Positions 47,990 to 59,393 of a DNA stretch of 64,000 nt are shown one piece after another. The notes beneath the pieces are model-generated. The model saw only the letters and a list, made by a program, of their open reading frames with translations. It was not told the origin of the DNA and searched no databases. The position numbers were made by a program, and so were the translations under genes. Source of the stretch: Agrypnia vestita. Lineage: Eukaryota; Arthropoda; Insecta; Trichoptera; Phryganeidae. Location of the stretch: contig JADDOH010001521.1 in NCBI GenBank assembly GCA_016648135.1, forward strand, positions 372,001 through 436,000, read 5' to 3'. Numbering within the stretch: position 1 is the first letter of the stretch; each line of letters starts with the position of its first letter.

Positions 47990-49275
47990 CATCTATACTT
48001 ACTAATATATAAAGAGGTAAAGTTTGTATGTTTGGATGTAGGAGGTTATCTCAGAAACTGCTCATTCGGTTTCAATAATTCTTTCACCAATATTTATAAT
48101 AAACTTTCAGGGTGGATATACATCATATATTATACCGTTAAGATAAAAGGGCTTTCCGTGGTGACCTATTTTACAACAAAAGTCGACGAAAAAATGGTCG
48201 AGCGATGCGTTAGCTAAAGAAAAAAATGATCGAGTGATGCGTTAGCTAAAGCCAACAAAGACCTTTTCTGGCAAGCAAAAAACAGACTAAAAAACTTAAA
48301 ATACGTCTGATTCATACGGGGTAATGAATGTTCTAATAAAAATAAACGACACAGATAAAAATGTAGATAAATATAGATAAAGATTTATGTAAAGAGCAAT
48401 AAATTTAAATAAATTACTAACTTAGTCCAACCACTTGCTATGCAACATAAAGAACATACAATGGCATCAATTATGAGTAACAATAAACATTTTGTTCGAA
48501 TTTATAAAAAAAAACATACTTTGTAATGATGTAAGTGAGTGGGAGAAATACTCTAATACTGGTGGATTCAATATTTTCCATGTAAATATAAGATCAATAC
48601 AAAAAAGCTTTGATCAATTCTAAGAAATGATAAGATAAGAAATACAAAATTTCTGATAAGAAATGAAAGGAAGAGGGGGAATAATTCGATTCATAAGAAA
48701 AGATATACCGACAAATACACAAACAAAAGATTTTGATTCTTGTGAAATTCTAAGAGCAGACTTATTCGTAAGAAATAAACTGACAAATCTATTATGTATT
48801 TACAGACCACCAAATAAGAATAAATAACATTTTAATAATGACATAAATAAACTTTTTCCGATTATTGAATGAACAAAAGTGAACTGAAAAACTGAACAAT
48901 AGTGAACTGTGTGCATGCCAACTATTTTTTATACTTTTATAAATTTTTATATAAGCCAACACTGTTATTAATTACATTCATTAGTAAAAGAAGAAACCCG
49001 CTGATAACCAATTCATAGTTAGCAGTGTCATTGTTATGTATAAAATATGTAATAAATAAAATAATTTAAAAAAAAGAAAATGCATTTTTTACGAACGCTT
49101 CCTTTAATAAAGATATTTAAATACTTTCTTTAGAGAAGTTGTAGATTTCAAAAAGTCCGTGATGAAATATATCTATATGTTAAGGTTGATACACAAATTG
49201 ATAAAATATGACTAGTAGTTATCAGTAGAATAGTTACTAAAAATCTACACGTGTGAAGCCGCGGGCACAGAAAGT
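47990..49275 (+). repeat. TTGGATGTAGGAGG repeat, copy 2, split by an insertion
   Basis: The 5' part (47990-48256) and the 3' part (49075-49275) match the two halves of 33240-33625. The 3' edge reads GAAGCCGCGGGCACAG. About 820 bp between them is foreign and includes the LINE endonuclease remnant. A short duplication, GCGATGCGTTAGCTAAAG / GTGATGCGTTAGCTAAAG, lies at the break (48203-48252). Confidence 0.75.
48560..48830 (+). pseudogene. LINE endonuclease-domain fragment
   Basis: Frames on plus read FHVNIRSIQKSFDQF, the N-terminal N-x-R-S pattern of the apurinic-like endonuclease of Jockey/CR1 LINEs. After frameshifts come LFVRNKLTNLLCIYRPPNK, the conserved YRPP segment. It is 5'-truncated, shifted and inserted into another repeat. 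Confidence 0.75.
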
Positions 49276-50664
49276 CTCTTATATAGATAACGTAGTTTCG
49301 CGATGTTTCCAAAATCTAGTAGATTATCCCATTGTTGTAATTTGCAATTAAATTGCTGCAAAATGCCTCGATTTCGCTTCTACCACCTCGCGACAATATT
49401 TTCACCCTACATTTTTGTGCGATCCATTAGCAGCGACAGGGAGGCACAACTAACCACCACATTATTATCATCCGGCCCGGAAAGCCTTTTGACCTGTGTA
49501 ACTAAATAAACGCAAGTCTCAAAGGAAACGTACCCCTAACCCACTTAACCGGCGACACGGTTGATACAAAAATTACCCCTAAAACATAATTACATTATCG
49601 GATCTCGGCCTGTTTTGGCGTGGCGAAAAAAAAAACACCGGCATGAAAGCCTAAGCAGCAGTGTCAACCTTATTACCGGGCGCTTTGGGGAAGCGAGTCC
49701 CGTTAATTGAGTGGCGGGGTGAATTGAATTTACCCCCGACTTGCCACTCAACCTTTCGCTCCTCCGTCCGCGCCTCCAGATAACCTAATTTCCACCTGTC
49801 GAGATTTTTTCATCCCCGGATGCCGATCGGGTGAGAAATTTATAAATAAGACTGTATTACTGCTGTTTAAAACCCCTCCCGGGACTCGCGCGAAAGGCGT
49901 GCCTGCAAATTTTTTATTTTATTTTCGCTGAATCAAATTTATTATATCAAATAAAGACAAATATAGATAAACAGAAAAGAGGAGTTAGAAGTTAAAATAT
50001 TTTCCCAGTAAATTTTCTTTTTGTTTTTTTTTTTTGTATTTTATTTCCTTTCTAATACCTGTGTAATTCCCTTATTATTGATGTGTAACATCTTTCCTCT
50101 CGCTTTTCTGCAATCTGTGGCAGTGATTTCGTGAAAATAGACGGAAATGCCTAACAGGAAATAAGACGCCAGAGAAGCGCGCGCAATTTCATGTAAACAA
50201 TGAGCGCGCGGAGCGCGATCGATGGAAAAAAATTATCGTTTATAAACAAATCAATGTCCAGTAAGTGCCATAATAGCGAAGACGTGCACGTCCAACAGTC
50301 AATGCTTCTGATTTTGTATATATGCTACGCGACTGGTGTCAAGCGTGTGGATGTTGTAATTTTGATATATTTTGGCTAATATTTTCGAAACTATACAATA
50401 AATACTTAATTTTTTTACATTCAAATCTTAATCTAAACAATTACTACCCTTAATGATTTACATTCTCAAATTTTATGTAATTTATGTGATTATTTTTAAA
50501 TATTTATTCAAAGTTTTCATACAACATATATGGCGGAACACTACCTTTATTTATATCTTTCTTCTCCATTGACATTACTTTTCTTGATTTTTATTTGTAC
50601 TTATTGGACAAATACTTCGATATATAAATTTTTCATTTTTATTTATATTCAATGTTAAAAAATA
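49276..50664. other. Unique segment, GC-richer at 49300-49930
   Basis: 49300-49930 is clearly less AT-rich than its flanks and shows no repeat match in the window. The only frame (49303-49509) has no domain. It could be regulatory. 49930-50664 is AT-rich with nothing recognised. Confidence 0.3.
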
Positions 50665-51030
50665 ATCAAGATATATTATAGACGTCTCATAGAGATGAAG
50701 ATATTTTTATATAGGATCGTAGGCAAGGAAATCTTTTTGAGTGTTCATAGGGCTTACGACCTATCGTACGGCTGGCTCAAGTGATCACTTTACACAATGT
50801 TATAATTACCAATTCCACCCACTTTTTTTAAATAGAGAAGTGAACACGGAATATGTATCACATCAATATTCTTACTATTTACAAACTAAACTAAACTCTA
50901 AGTGCAGATTACATGGTCACTGAAGCCAGCCGTAGAATAGGTCGTAAGCCCTATGAACACCTAAAAATAGATTCATACCTACTTTGAAAAAATTACTTGC
51001 TCTATGAGACATCTATAATATGTCTTGATT
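50665..51030. repeat. Repeat M2, inverted-repeat form interrupted by a SINE
   Basis: The left arm has TATTATAGACGTCTCATAGA and GGGCTTACGACCTATCGTAC. The right arm has CCGTAGAATAGGTCGTAAGC and ATGAGACATCTATAATATG. Together they form a foldback of about 360 bp with SINE A sequence in the middle. Confidence 0.8.
50825..50925 (-). repeat. tRNA-derived SINE, family A, body fragment
   Basis: Inverted family A body: TTTAAATAGAGAAGTGAACA and CACATCAATATTCTTACTAT. The head is missing. It lies at the centre of the M2 foldback. Confidence 0.7.
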
Positions 51031-51639
51031 TATGATTTAAATAAATAACATTTTAATTAAATTAAATTATTTTTTTTTTTAATAAGTAAATAAAAATTTC
51101 CCCTAAACATAAAATCCAGCATTGTATTCTTCGACTCGAACGTCCTCAAAGTATTATTTTGTTACCTGAGTGAAAAAATATTGTTTTCAATAAGTTCAGC
51201 TTAATTTGGACAGAATTATACTTTACAAGTCGTGTCAACAGTGCTCCTGGACCGGGTAAACCCACAGCCTCTCTTGAGTTGATGACGTCACAGGGAGCGA
51301 GGAGTAATTAACTTAATCTCCAGGGGTTGAAGGAAATGGAATGTCCTTTAGATATTTGGCTAGCTACAGTACGGTAGATCCGACCCCACCCTCCCATCGG
51401 GGGAATCGGCCAATGCACTTAGAGACACCTGTAGTTAAGTTACGCCACTGAAAGAGGATTTTCATCTGATGTACAGGTTGGTTCAGATAAGCGTTATAGA
51501 AAAAAAAAGTATTATTTATTTCTTAAGTTAGTTAATATTACAGTTTGTATATTAACTAGTATTTAATTCTTAAATCTATTACTAATATACTATCCATAAT
51601 AACCTACATATTTACATTTACATCTTATCTAATCTATGG
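51031..51639. other. Spacer, nothing recognised
   Basis: 51230-51460 is less AT-rich and unique-looking, but no coding or repeat signal was seen. Confidence 0.35.
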
Positions 51640-52265
51640 TACAATCTATATTTAAAATTAAATCTTATGCTCTACAATTCCATATTCTTTTTACAGTAAT
51701 ATTTGTTTTTATTTTTTTTTATTTTTTAATAATGTTTTTAAATTCATTCATCTTATTTATAATCTTCACGCTTTCTGGCATCTCATCATATATTTTTACA
51801 CATCTGTACATTAGACAATTCTGTATACCTATATACTTTTTTCTTATTCCTATTTCGGGTGTTGTAATATGTATGTACCTACATCACTATTTGCAATAAT
51901 TTTGTTCAAAAAACGTTTTGGCGTTTTGTTATTGAAAATTTTATGTATAAATATGAGTACGTTATAAATAAGTTTTTTTTTAATTTCCATAGAATTGAGT
52001 GCTTTTCTCATTTCTTCAATTCTGGTGTATTTACTTTTTTTAATATGATTCTCATTGCCCTGTTTTGCATCACTTGTAGTTTCTTGGTGTTTCCTTCATT
52101 GGCCAGATACAAGACTGTAGCACAATAGTTTATGTGAGGAATTATTATAGTTTTGTATATTAACTCTGCACTATTTTTATTCCATTTTTTTCTCAATCTT
52201 CCAAGAATTTTTTTTTTTTTGATATTCTTAAGAAATGAAAAATGGGCATCGTTACATATATCCAA
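51640..52265 (-). pseudogene. Non-LTR retrotransposon C-terminal fragment
   Basis: Minus 52265-52008 reads LIYKTIIIPHINYCATVLYL and LQVMQNRAMRIILKKVNTP, the post-RT segment of Jockey/CR1-like LINEs. After a one-base shift near 52010 it continues as MEIKKKLIYNVLIFIHKIFN and NKTPKRFLNKI to about 51840. The RT active site is absent. Confidence 0.82.
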
Positions 52266-53369
52266 ATGAGATTAATATTAGTGGCTCATACGGTGAATTT
52301 TCGTGTGAATATCCCCTCCCACTCCACGCATAAACTCAGATTATAATTATCTTTTGAATTCAATAGATATTTTTAATACTAACTATGAAGAGTATCGTCA
52401 TATGGTCAGGCAGATACTAGAAACTCGTCCCCCTCCGTGATCATGAATATTATATACATCACGAGCCCCTTTATGTCTATGTTAAAGTTAAATTGGGAAC
52501 AATCGGTTAAATGAAATTGTAAAATTGTTTTATCTGTCATTCATATCAAATTGACTTATCTATAATTATGTTTTATCTGTGTCATCCTTTAGTTGTGGAA
52601 GACATTTAACCATTTTTTCTGTGTTTGTCTTACCAAGCAATTATGTCTCCTTGTTGGATGACTGAATAAAATAAAATAAAAATAAAAATAAAACAAAAAA
52701 TCGTAAAGATATAAGTGAACGAAAATTAAAAACTTCCCCACACTGTGCTAAAATTGAATCGCGCAATCCACTGCGTGTGTACAGTACACTCGTGTGTACA
52801 GTGTATAAAATATGTAGAATTTATTCAATTTTTATTCGAATATAATATATGCATTGATGACTTAAATTAATCTTTAAAGAAGACACATTATTATTGTTAA
52901 GCTGCAATTTCAGAACAAAGTTCTCTTAATTATTAACAAATTGTTTAATCAATAAGAAAAGACTAGCGAATGGCAATCTATCCGGGAATGGTGCATTATA
53001 TGCAAGTGGATTGCTTTAAAAAATTTAATAATATGTATGTGAATCAATAAAAAAGGAACTACATATAAGGTCGAAAAATTTACATTAATTTACTAAGCTG
53101 CCGTGGCGAAATTGAATAACGTGCCATTCTCGGATAGAGTGGAGGTCCTTTGGTTCGAATCTCGATACCAGATTAAATATTATTTTTTTAATTTGATTTT
53201 TTTGTATGTCTTTTCTAATTGATTAATACATTTATTAAAATAATACCTGATATATGTGTTATAAGTAAATATATGTGTTAATTATTGTGTAGAAGTACAT
53301 AAAATGAGAAAAATCATTGGTCACCATAAACACAAAGACGCATAAGACACGTGACTGATAGTGAAAGAT
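52266..53369. other. AT-rich spacer with a LINE-like tail and a tRNA-like segment
   Basis: 52590-52695 ends in (AAAAT)n after TTGTTGGATGACTGAATAAA and resembles a LINE 3' end. At about 53098-53172 a tRNA-like segment has TTGGTTCGAATCTC as B box and a T-rich run after it, perhaps a SINE head. A partial inverted match to it lies at 52975-53000. Confidence 0.4.
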
Positions 53370-53527
53370 GGTCTCGTTAGAAGCCTCAACATTCGTCGAG
53401 CTTACATGCAAGATGTATGAATGTGGATAAGGTGAGAGTTGTGGGTCAGGGCAGAAGAATGTGGCGCTCTAACCTCTCTACTTTCCCCCGGGGAAGCGGC
53501 ATGATGGTAAGTAAGTAAGTAAGCAAG
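53370..53527 (+). pseudogene. RTE-like LINE 3' coding end with GTAA tail
   Basis: The same closing segment as 23345-23705, in plus orientation: GAAGCCTCAACATTCGTCGA, then a frame reading GRRMWRSNLSTFPRGSGMMV, then GTAAGTAAGTAAG at 53509-53523. Confidence 0.65.
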
Positions 53528-53759
53528 TCACATGATTCCATGGTAAAAAAGTCATGAAGAAATATGCTTTCATTTATAATTAAACTGGCATCCGTACCCG
53601 GGATTCCAGTTTAGTTATAATTTAAGATAATATTTAATTAAACAGAATTGTTTTATTTTATACAGCGCGAAATTGGGAATTCACCGTAACGTCGCACGTG
53701 CACATCGCACAAATCAAGTAAAAAGTAATACATAATAATAATAAAAATATAAAAAAAAT

Positions 53760-54140
53760 AATAAAAAATAATAATTAAGCCTATCTCACCCTACGCATGC
53801 ATTCAAATTTCAAGTCTCTGTCATAGTTTGTGTACACAGATCTGCACTCTATAGTTGTGTACTTTAGAGTTGAAATGAAATTACCCGTCGAGCCGTCTAT
53901 GACGTCTATGGCGTCTACAAGTCGACAGCGAGAGATGAGAGAGAAATAAACGGAGACGTTTTGTCTTGCTCTCGCTTGTTGCTTTGCACTACGTTGAATT
54001 TCGAATCGTCCACCGTCCACGGCGTCCGCCGTCCACCGTCTACGAATTCAACCAGTCCATGCGATAAACGTAAACCGTCGACGCGTCGACGCAACGTCAA
54101 CGGTTGATTTCAACTAGTCCGTCCATTCAACGCCCATCCC
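53760..54140. repeat. Possible MITE end with CpG-rich palindromes
   Basis: The right edge reads ACGCCCATCCCTAGTA, a TAGGGATGGGC-like terminus seen in some hAT MITEs. The interior has GTCGACGCGTCGAC and repeated CGTCCACCGTC-type words. No matching left end was found, so the class is uncertain. Confidence 0.3.
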
Positions 54141-54528
54141 TAGTATACCTATATGGTGACCTTGCAATTGCATAGGCTCTAAATAATCGTGGTGTATTCA
54201 AATTGATACAGGACGGCTGAAAATAAAAAAAAAAAAAAAAATATCTTAATCTTAATCAGGGTCACAAAGAGCAAAGTTTTAAGCGGATGGCATTCAATAA
54301 AATAAATAAAATATCAATTCTGGGGGAATAGAAGTCTAGAAAGAGAGGGTTAGAGCGTCCATATTTTACACAGGGTACCAAAGGGTAACTATGCAAATTA
54401 AGAATGAATGAAATTTAGATCGGTGTCCGGAGTGGCCAGGTGGAGGTGGGAGACCTGCTCAATACGATTTCATTTACTTGAAGTGAGCGCAGTCAGTGCG
54501 CAGAAGCATAAGTTATACGTTAACATAT
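54141..54528. other. Spacer, nothing recognised
   Basis: Contains a 17-bp A run near 54224-54240. No conserved frame or repeat family. The last four bases, ATAT, are the left target duplication of the LTR that follows. Confidence 0.4.
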
Positions 54529-55401
54529 TGTAACGAGATGCTAAAAATAATTTACGCGCTATGTCACTTGTCACAAAACTGTCGAAGAATCGAGAACGGC
54601 CTAGGGTAATCTACGGCCTTCGGGAGGCGTCTGTCACGTTCGAGAAATACCTTAAAAAGCCTAGAAGCTACGAGAATCTTCTCCTAAACACCAGAATATT
54701 AACTCTGCACTATTTTTATATTTACAGCTGGCTGTAATTGTGCTGCGGCGCGAATTGTTGTTGTCACTTTGACAGTTGAAATCGGCAGCGAAGGACGCGC
54801 ATGTGCGCAGTACGGCGCCCGATGTGGCCAGTCGTGATCAAATCTAAGTGATGAATAAGCAAATAATCGAAGTACTTAACTAAGGTTTCTGCTCTTGATT
54901 TTACAGTATGTACTCTTTTCAAAATAAATATTAGATGTCGATCTAAGGGGATGAACTATTTAAAAAGGTTACCTACTTCAGAACTGGTATTTTTATATAT
55001 CTAGCGAGTATGTGGTGGCCGAGAGGCTTGTTATATATTATCCAAATATATTTGTAATATCTGTATGTATCAAGCAATCAAATGTATATTTTTGTCCAAT
55101 GAACGCCGATTTATCGGCAGTGAAATGAAATTAAATGAAGTAGTGAAAGAAATAGGCGATTGATGCGTGAGAATCATATGGAATGTTCCAGCGATAATAA
55201 AGTGTTTGTTTACAAGTGATATATTGCGAAATAGTGTAATTTAAAGAATAGCGTCAAGTTTAATATTGAGTGATTCAAGTTAAAGTTATTAATAATGTAA
55301 AGTGACTTTATGCACTGAATAGTTAATTAATTGTTAATTAATAAATCGCTAATTTATTTTCAGCGTTTTCATTCATTTCTCCCTAGCCACGACACGCGAC
55401 A
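54529..55401 (+). mobile_element. Probable solo LTR (Gypsy-type layout)
   Basis: Begins TGTAACGAGATGC and ends CGACACGCGACA, with ATAT on both sides (54525-54528 and 55402-55405), the size expected for an LTR retrotransposon. The 3' part has AGTGATATATTGCGAAATAG and AATAAATCGCTAA (poly-A-like), which recur at 57006-57310 (minus) and partly at 63375-63520. At 873 bp it is long for a solo LTR. No internal genes remain. Confidence 0.6.
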
Positions 55402-55562
55402 ATATATTTTCGATTAAAGTGAAATTAAATAATTATTTCACACAATGTATATAATATACTAAATATGAATAATCAAAAAACGTAATTCTCGCTGCCTGAT
55501 GGCGCAAGTAATGGTGAAGTTTATAAAATAACGAAGTTTAAAAAAAAGCAAACAAAAAAGGC

Positions 55563-55765
55563 ATAAAGGTGCTGATACACATGCTTATTTAGTGGCACGT
55601 GAGCTTGCGCAGTATCGACCTTCTTTAGGCCTTGCTTATTAGCGGCATGTGTGTACGCACATAGCAGCTAATGAGCACGCCACTAGCCATACAACCGTCG
55701 GTTGATTTATGAGCATGCCTCTAAGTGGCATGCCACTAATAAGCATGTGTATCTAAGGCTTAATT
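55563..55765. repeat. MITE with inverted ends
   Basis: Left GATACACATGCTTATTTAGT and right, inverted, GATACACATGCTTATTAGTG mark a 200-bp element. The interior repeats AGTGGCATGCCACT-like and GCACGTGAGC-like palindromic words. Confidence 0.75.
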
Positions 55766-55800
55766 CTCTAAAGTTGGTTACGTTACAAAGACGCTACACA

Positions 55801-56222
55801 ACACAGATTCAATTTAAAAATTGATCTTTTAAACATTTTAATGTATTGGGTTAGGTTACGTTTGGTTTTTTACGAATATTTTTTACGAAATGTTTGCTTT
55901 AGCCCAACTAAAGCACACACATTTTTTAAAATAAATGATTTTGATTTTCAATCATTTACAGCTTTTTTCAACGTTAAGAACACAGATTCAATTTAAAAAA
56001 ATTATCGCTTAAACATTTTAATGTGTTAGGTTAGGTTTGGTAGATAAGGTTAAAAATATAAGGTAACGAAATATTTTTTACGAAATGTTTGCCTTAGCCC
56101 ACTAAAATACATACACTTTTAAAATAAATGATTTTGATTTCCAATAAATTACAGCTTATTTTTAACGTTGAGAGTACAGATTTAATTTAAACAATTAATC
56201 GTTTAAACATTTTAATGTGTAA
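55801..56222 (+). repeat. Tandem repeat, about 180-195 bp unit, 2.25 copies
   Basis: Units start at 55801, 55980 and 56174 with ACACAGATTCAATTT or close variants. Each complete unit contains TTTTTTACGAAATGTTTGC and TTAAAATAAATGATTTTGAT. The third is cut after 50 bp. Confidence 0.85.
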
Positions 56223-57005
56223 GTTGTTTTCGTACCACCATACTCAAACCGCTGCCATTTCTGGTTCGCTTGCGGTAGAACAATCTGGCGCTATTTAAAT
56301 CGTAGCCTCGGTGTACGCTTCCATAAGTACGATGATACACAACCGTCTCACTAAAACAACTCTTACAATCCCAGTCTCGAGAGGTGATATTCGTATAAAG
56401 ACGTTCAGGCAGGTACGCCCTTGCGCATCTGGCGCTCGGGAATGTCATCGCACATCACGGGCCATTAAGTCCGCGATGTCAGGAAGAAAGTAATTTGGTC
56501 TGGAGGAATGTTAATTGCGGGCGCCGAGTAAAAATATCGCGTTTTTAACAATGAACAATTGTTATTTTTGACCGTTTACTTTTTACTTTTCGCCTATAAC
56601 TTTTTTAGTAATAGTGCAGCAAATTTATACAAGAATAAACTAGGAGTGTATAAATTTGTTTGAAAAATGTGTTACCTTTTTTTAAACAATTTTCCGTATT
56701 TTCAGTTACATTTATCTTTTAAAAATTAAATGTTGAGAATGTCGTACGTTTTTTGTGAAACCGGTGAGTTATGTTATTAACATTATTACATAGGAAGAAA
56801 TTACACGTGATATCCTATCACTACCACTACTATTTTTATATTTTGCCTTTCAAGTTACATTAATTTGATACAAATCTCTATTTTGTTTTTAGTTAGAGGT
56901 GGTGAAAGTATTTAGACCAGGTTGAATCAGAATGGATAGTCCACTTTAATTCCATGTTTGAAATACTTAAAATGAATATAAAGAGATTAAATCCTTCCCA
57001 CAACC
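56223..57005. other. Spacer, nothing recognised
   Basis: 56230-56520 is less AT-rich with opposing small frames and no domain. The rest is AT-rich. Confidence 0.35.
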
Positions 57006-57310
57006 TTTTTAGCGATTTATTAATTAATAATTAATTAAACTGTTCAATGTCACTTAACACTATTAAAATTATCGCTATTTTAAATTACACTTTTTCACAA
57101 TATATCACTCGTTTATAAGCACTCTATTATCGCTGGCTTATACGTATTTTACATTCACTAGAACATTTCACCCAATTCTCGCTCGTGTTAATCGCTCCGG
57201 TTTATTTCGCCACTTAGGTAAGTACTTCGCTCGATTTGCACCCAGGTCTCGCGGCTCGCAGTGATTTCGCACGGTAACAGACTGTTAATTCTACTATTAC
57301 TACAACTACC
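57006..57310 (-). repeat. LTR-like 3' part, minus strand
   Basis: On minus: GCGATAATAGAGTGCTTATA, CGAGTGATATATTGTGAAAA and TTAATAAATCGCTAA, the same order as in 54529-55401. Confidence 0.5.
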
Positions 57311-58330
57311 GCGCCGCGGCCGGCGCCGTATTCATACCCGAAAATGTTTATTTTTTCCAACTTTTTACAAGGTTCTCATTGCTTCTTGGTTGAACCAGGC
57401 ATTTCTAGACGTTAATAGACGTTTCTCAAAGGTTGATTTTTCGATAGTGTTGTTCCAAATGACATTACCAGGGGTTCGATCTCATTACAATATAAGGCTC
57501 ATGATAGTCCCTTCGAAATAAATTATGTTTAAAAAACTTTCACACAAAGCAAACGCATTGTATTGAGAGATAGCTGTGCGGCCTATTGATGGCCGCTACG
57601 CGGCCATTGCTATTTCCTTACTGCTTTACAGTGTAGTCGGCTATGGTGACCGCTTCGCGGCTGGTAGTGACCGCTGCGCGGCCATAGGCATCTACAATCG
57701 GTTGTCGCCAATGGTATATCTCAAAATAAAACAATCACAAATGGATATTCTAGCACCAAATTTAATGAAAAATCTGCCAAAAGTGGAAAATTACACAAAG
57801 TCGATATAGTCATTTTGCATTTTTGATTTTTGTGGTCAACTTTCCTATTCTGACATATTTGTTTTTTATCCCGTGTCCTCAAATTATTAATGCTTTAGAA
57901 AATATAAAATAAAAATATGGAAGATAAGGATAAACGATGTCCGAAAAACGACACTCGGAATACCACGTTCTAACTTGAAAGACATGGATATGACAGTTAA
58001 CCAATATAACAAAAACAATTTATGTACTGCACGCGTTTCAACAATATAATTGTTTTTCACAATATAACGCGATTTGTTTTGTGAGATGTGTCTGAAACTA
58101 GATTTAAACTGGAATATAACATTTTTCAAACTAAAAGTAGCTTTTTAAAGCGATAAACTGTGTAAAGAGAGAACGTAAATATTTCCACCGTGTTTGCGTA
58201 TGCCGCGCGTGCACAATTGCTCAATGACATCAAGATTGATCAGTACCAAAAAGAATACGTATGTGGAAAGATTCCACATTCATCAATTCCATCGTAATAA
58301 TACTTTTTGTAACTTTAATTACATTAATAA
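57311..58330. other. Spacer with short CpG palindromes
   Basis: 57578-57682 contains GGCCGCTACGCGGCC, GACCGCTTCGCGGC and GACCGCTGCGCGGCC in close succession. No gene was recognised in this stretch. Confidence 0.4.
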
Positions 58331-58334
58331 GAAA

Positions 58335-58490
58335 ATTTTGATTCAATCACTAATTTTACTTTTAAACACTCAACTTGTTACAAGATCAAAGGTTTTTTCT
58401 TTAGGAGGATACTAAGTATACTTATAAGTATCCTCCCAAAGAATTGAAACATATTGAGTGTTTAAAATTAGTAGTTGAATAAAAGTTAAT
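58335..58490. repeat. Foldback repeat
   Basis: Left ATTCAATCACTAATTTTACT is matched by AAATTAGTAGTTGAAT on the right. The centre is a tight hairpin, TAGGAGGATACT / AGTATCCTCCCA. Confidence 0.7.
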
Positions 58491-58608
58491 TGTTTTAATT
58501 ATAATCATATGAAATATTACCACAAAGTGATTTTGCGTTTATTAAAGAAGAAAAGTTTAACTTGTATTGTTATTGAAAACCGCCATCCATAGTTGAATTT
58601 CATAAAGA

Positions 58609-58994
58609 TGTGTGGTGTCATATCATTGTGATTAGATAAAATGGCTTAAGTGGGAAAAAAATTATAACCTAAACCATTTTTACTGTATGTGGTGTCATAT
58701 CACTGTGATTAGATAAATGGCTTAAGCGGGAAAAAAAATTATAACCTAAACCTTTTTACCATGTGTGGTGTCATATCACTATGATTAGATAAAATGGCTT
58801 AAGTGGGAAAAAAAAATTATAACCTAAACCTTTTTTTCCATGTGTGGTGTCGTATCACTGTGATTAGATAAAATGGCTTAAGTGGGGAAAAAAATTTATA
58901 ACCTAAACCATTTTTACCATGTGTGGTGTCATATCACTGTGATTAGATAAAATGGCTTAAGTGGAGAAAAAATTATAACCTAAGCCATTTTTAC
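58609..58994 (+). repeat. Minisatellite, about 77-bp unit x 5
   Basis: Units start at about 58609, 58686, 58762, 58841 and 58920. Each reads TGTGTGGTGTCATATCACTG, then GATTAGATAAAATGGCTTAA, an A run and TTATAACCTAAACC. Divergence between units is low. It directly abuts R1 at 58995. Confidence 0.92.
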
Positions 58995-59320
58995 ACCCTT
59001 TCTTTAAACTCGTAACGTCTGCAGTTTGTCTGCCGGAAAAACTTTGGATCGATGTTTAACCCTTTTCCCGTGATCCAATCGAGCTGAAACTTTGCAAGCA
59101 GTATTTTGGCGACGATAAAAATGATCAAACAAACTTTTGTTTAAAAAAAGTTAATAATTATAGTATAATTTTGGATTTTTCGAAATTTTAATGTTTTTTC
59201 AAATTGGAATCAATACAAATGAGTAATGACCCCGGCGCGTGCAGTAGGCACGAAACCTGATTCAATGAGAAAGGGAGTATAATAAAAACTTGTTTTTTAA
59301 GGATTAGTTTTTATTGTTTT
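58995..59320 (+). repeat. Repeat R1, plus strand
   Basis: Contains TTTAACCCTTTTCCCGTGAT, ATCGAGCTGAAACTTTGCAA and TATAGTATAATTTTGGATTT as in 1815-2115. It ends about 75 bp from the stop codon of the protease gene on the opposite strand. Confidence 0.75.
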
Positions 59321-59393
59321 TTTAAATTAAATGTTTTGCAACATTATCTCCGTGTGACAGGTAAACACAGTGTGGGTAACAGTTCGATCAATT

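Noticed and set aside
58609..58994. Regular repeat units considered as a CRISPR array
   Set aside because: Units are contiguous 77-bp tandem copies with no unique spacers, and the context is a eukaryotic genome.
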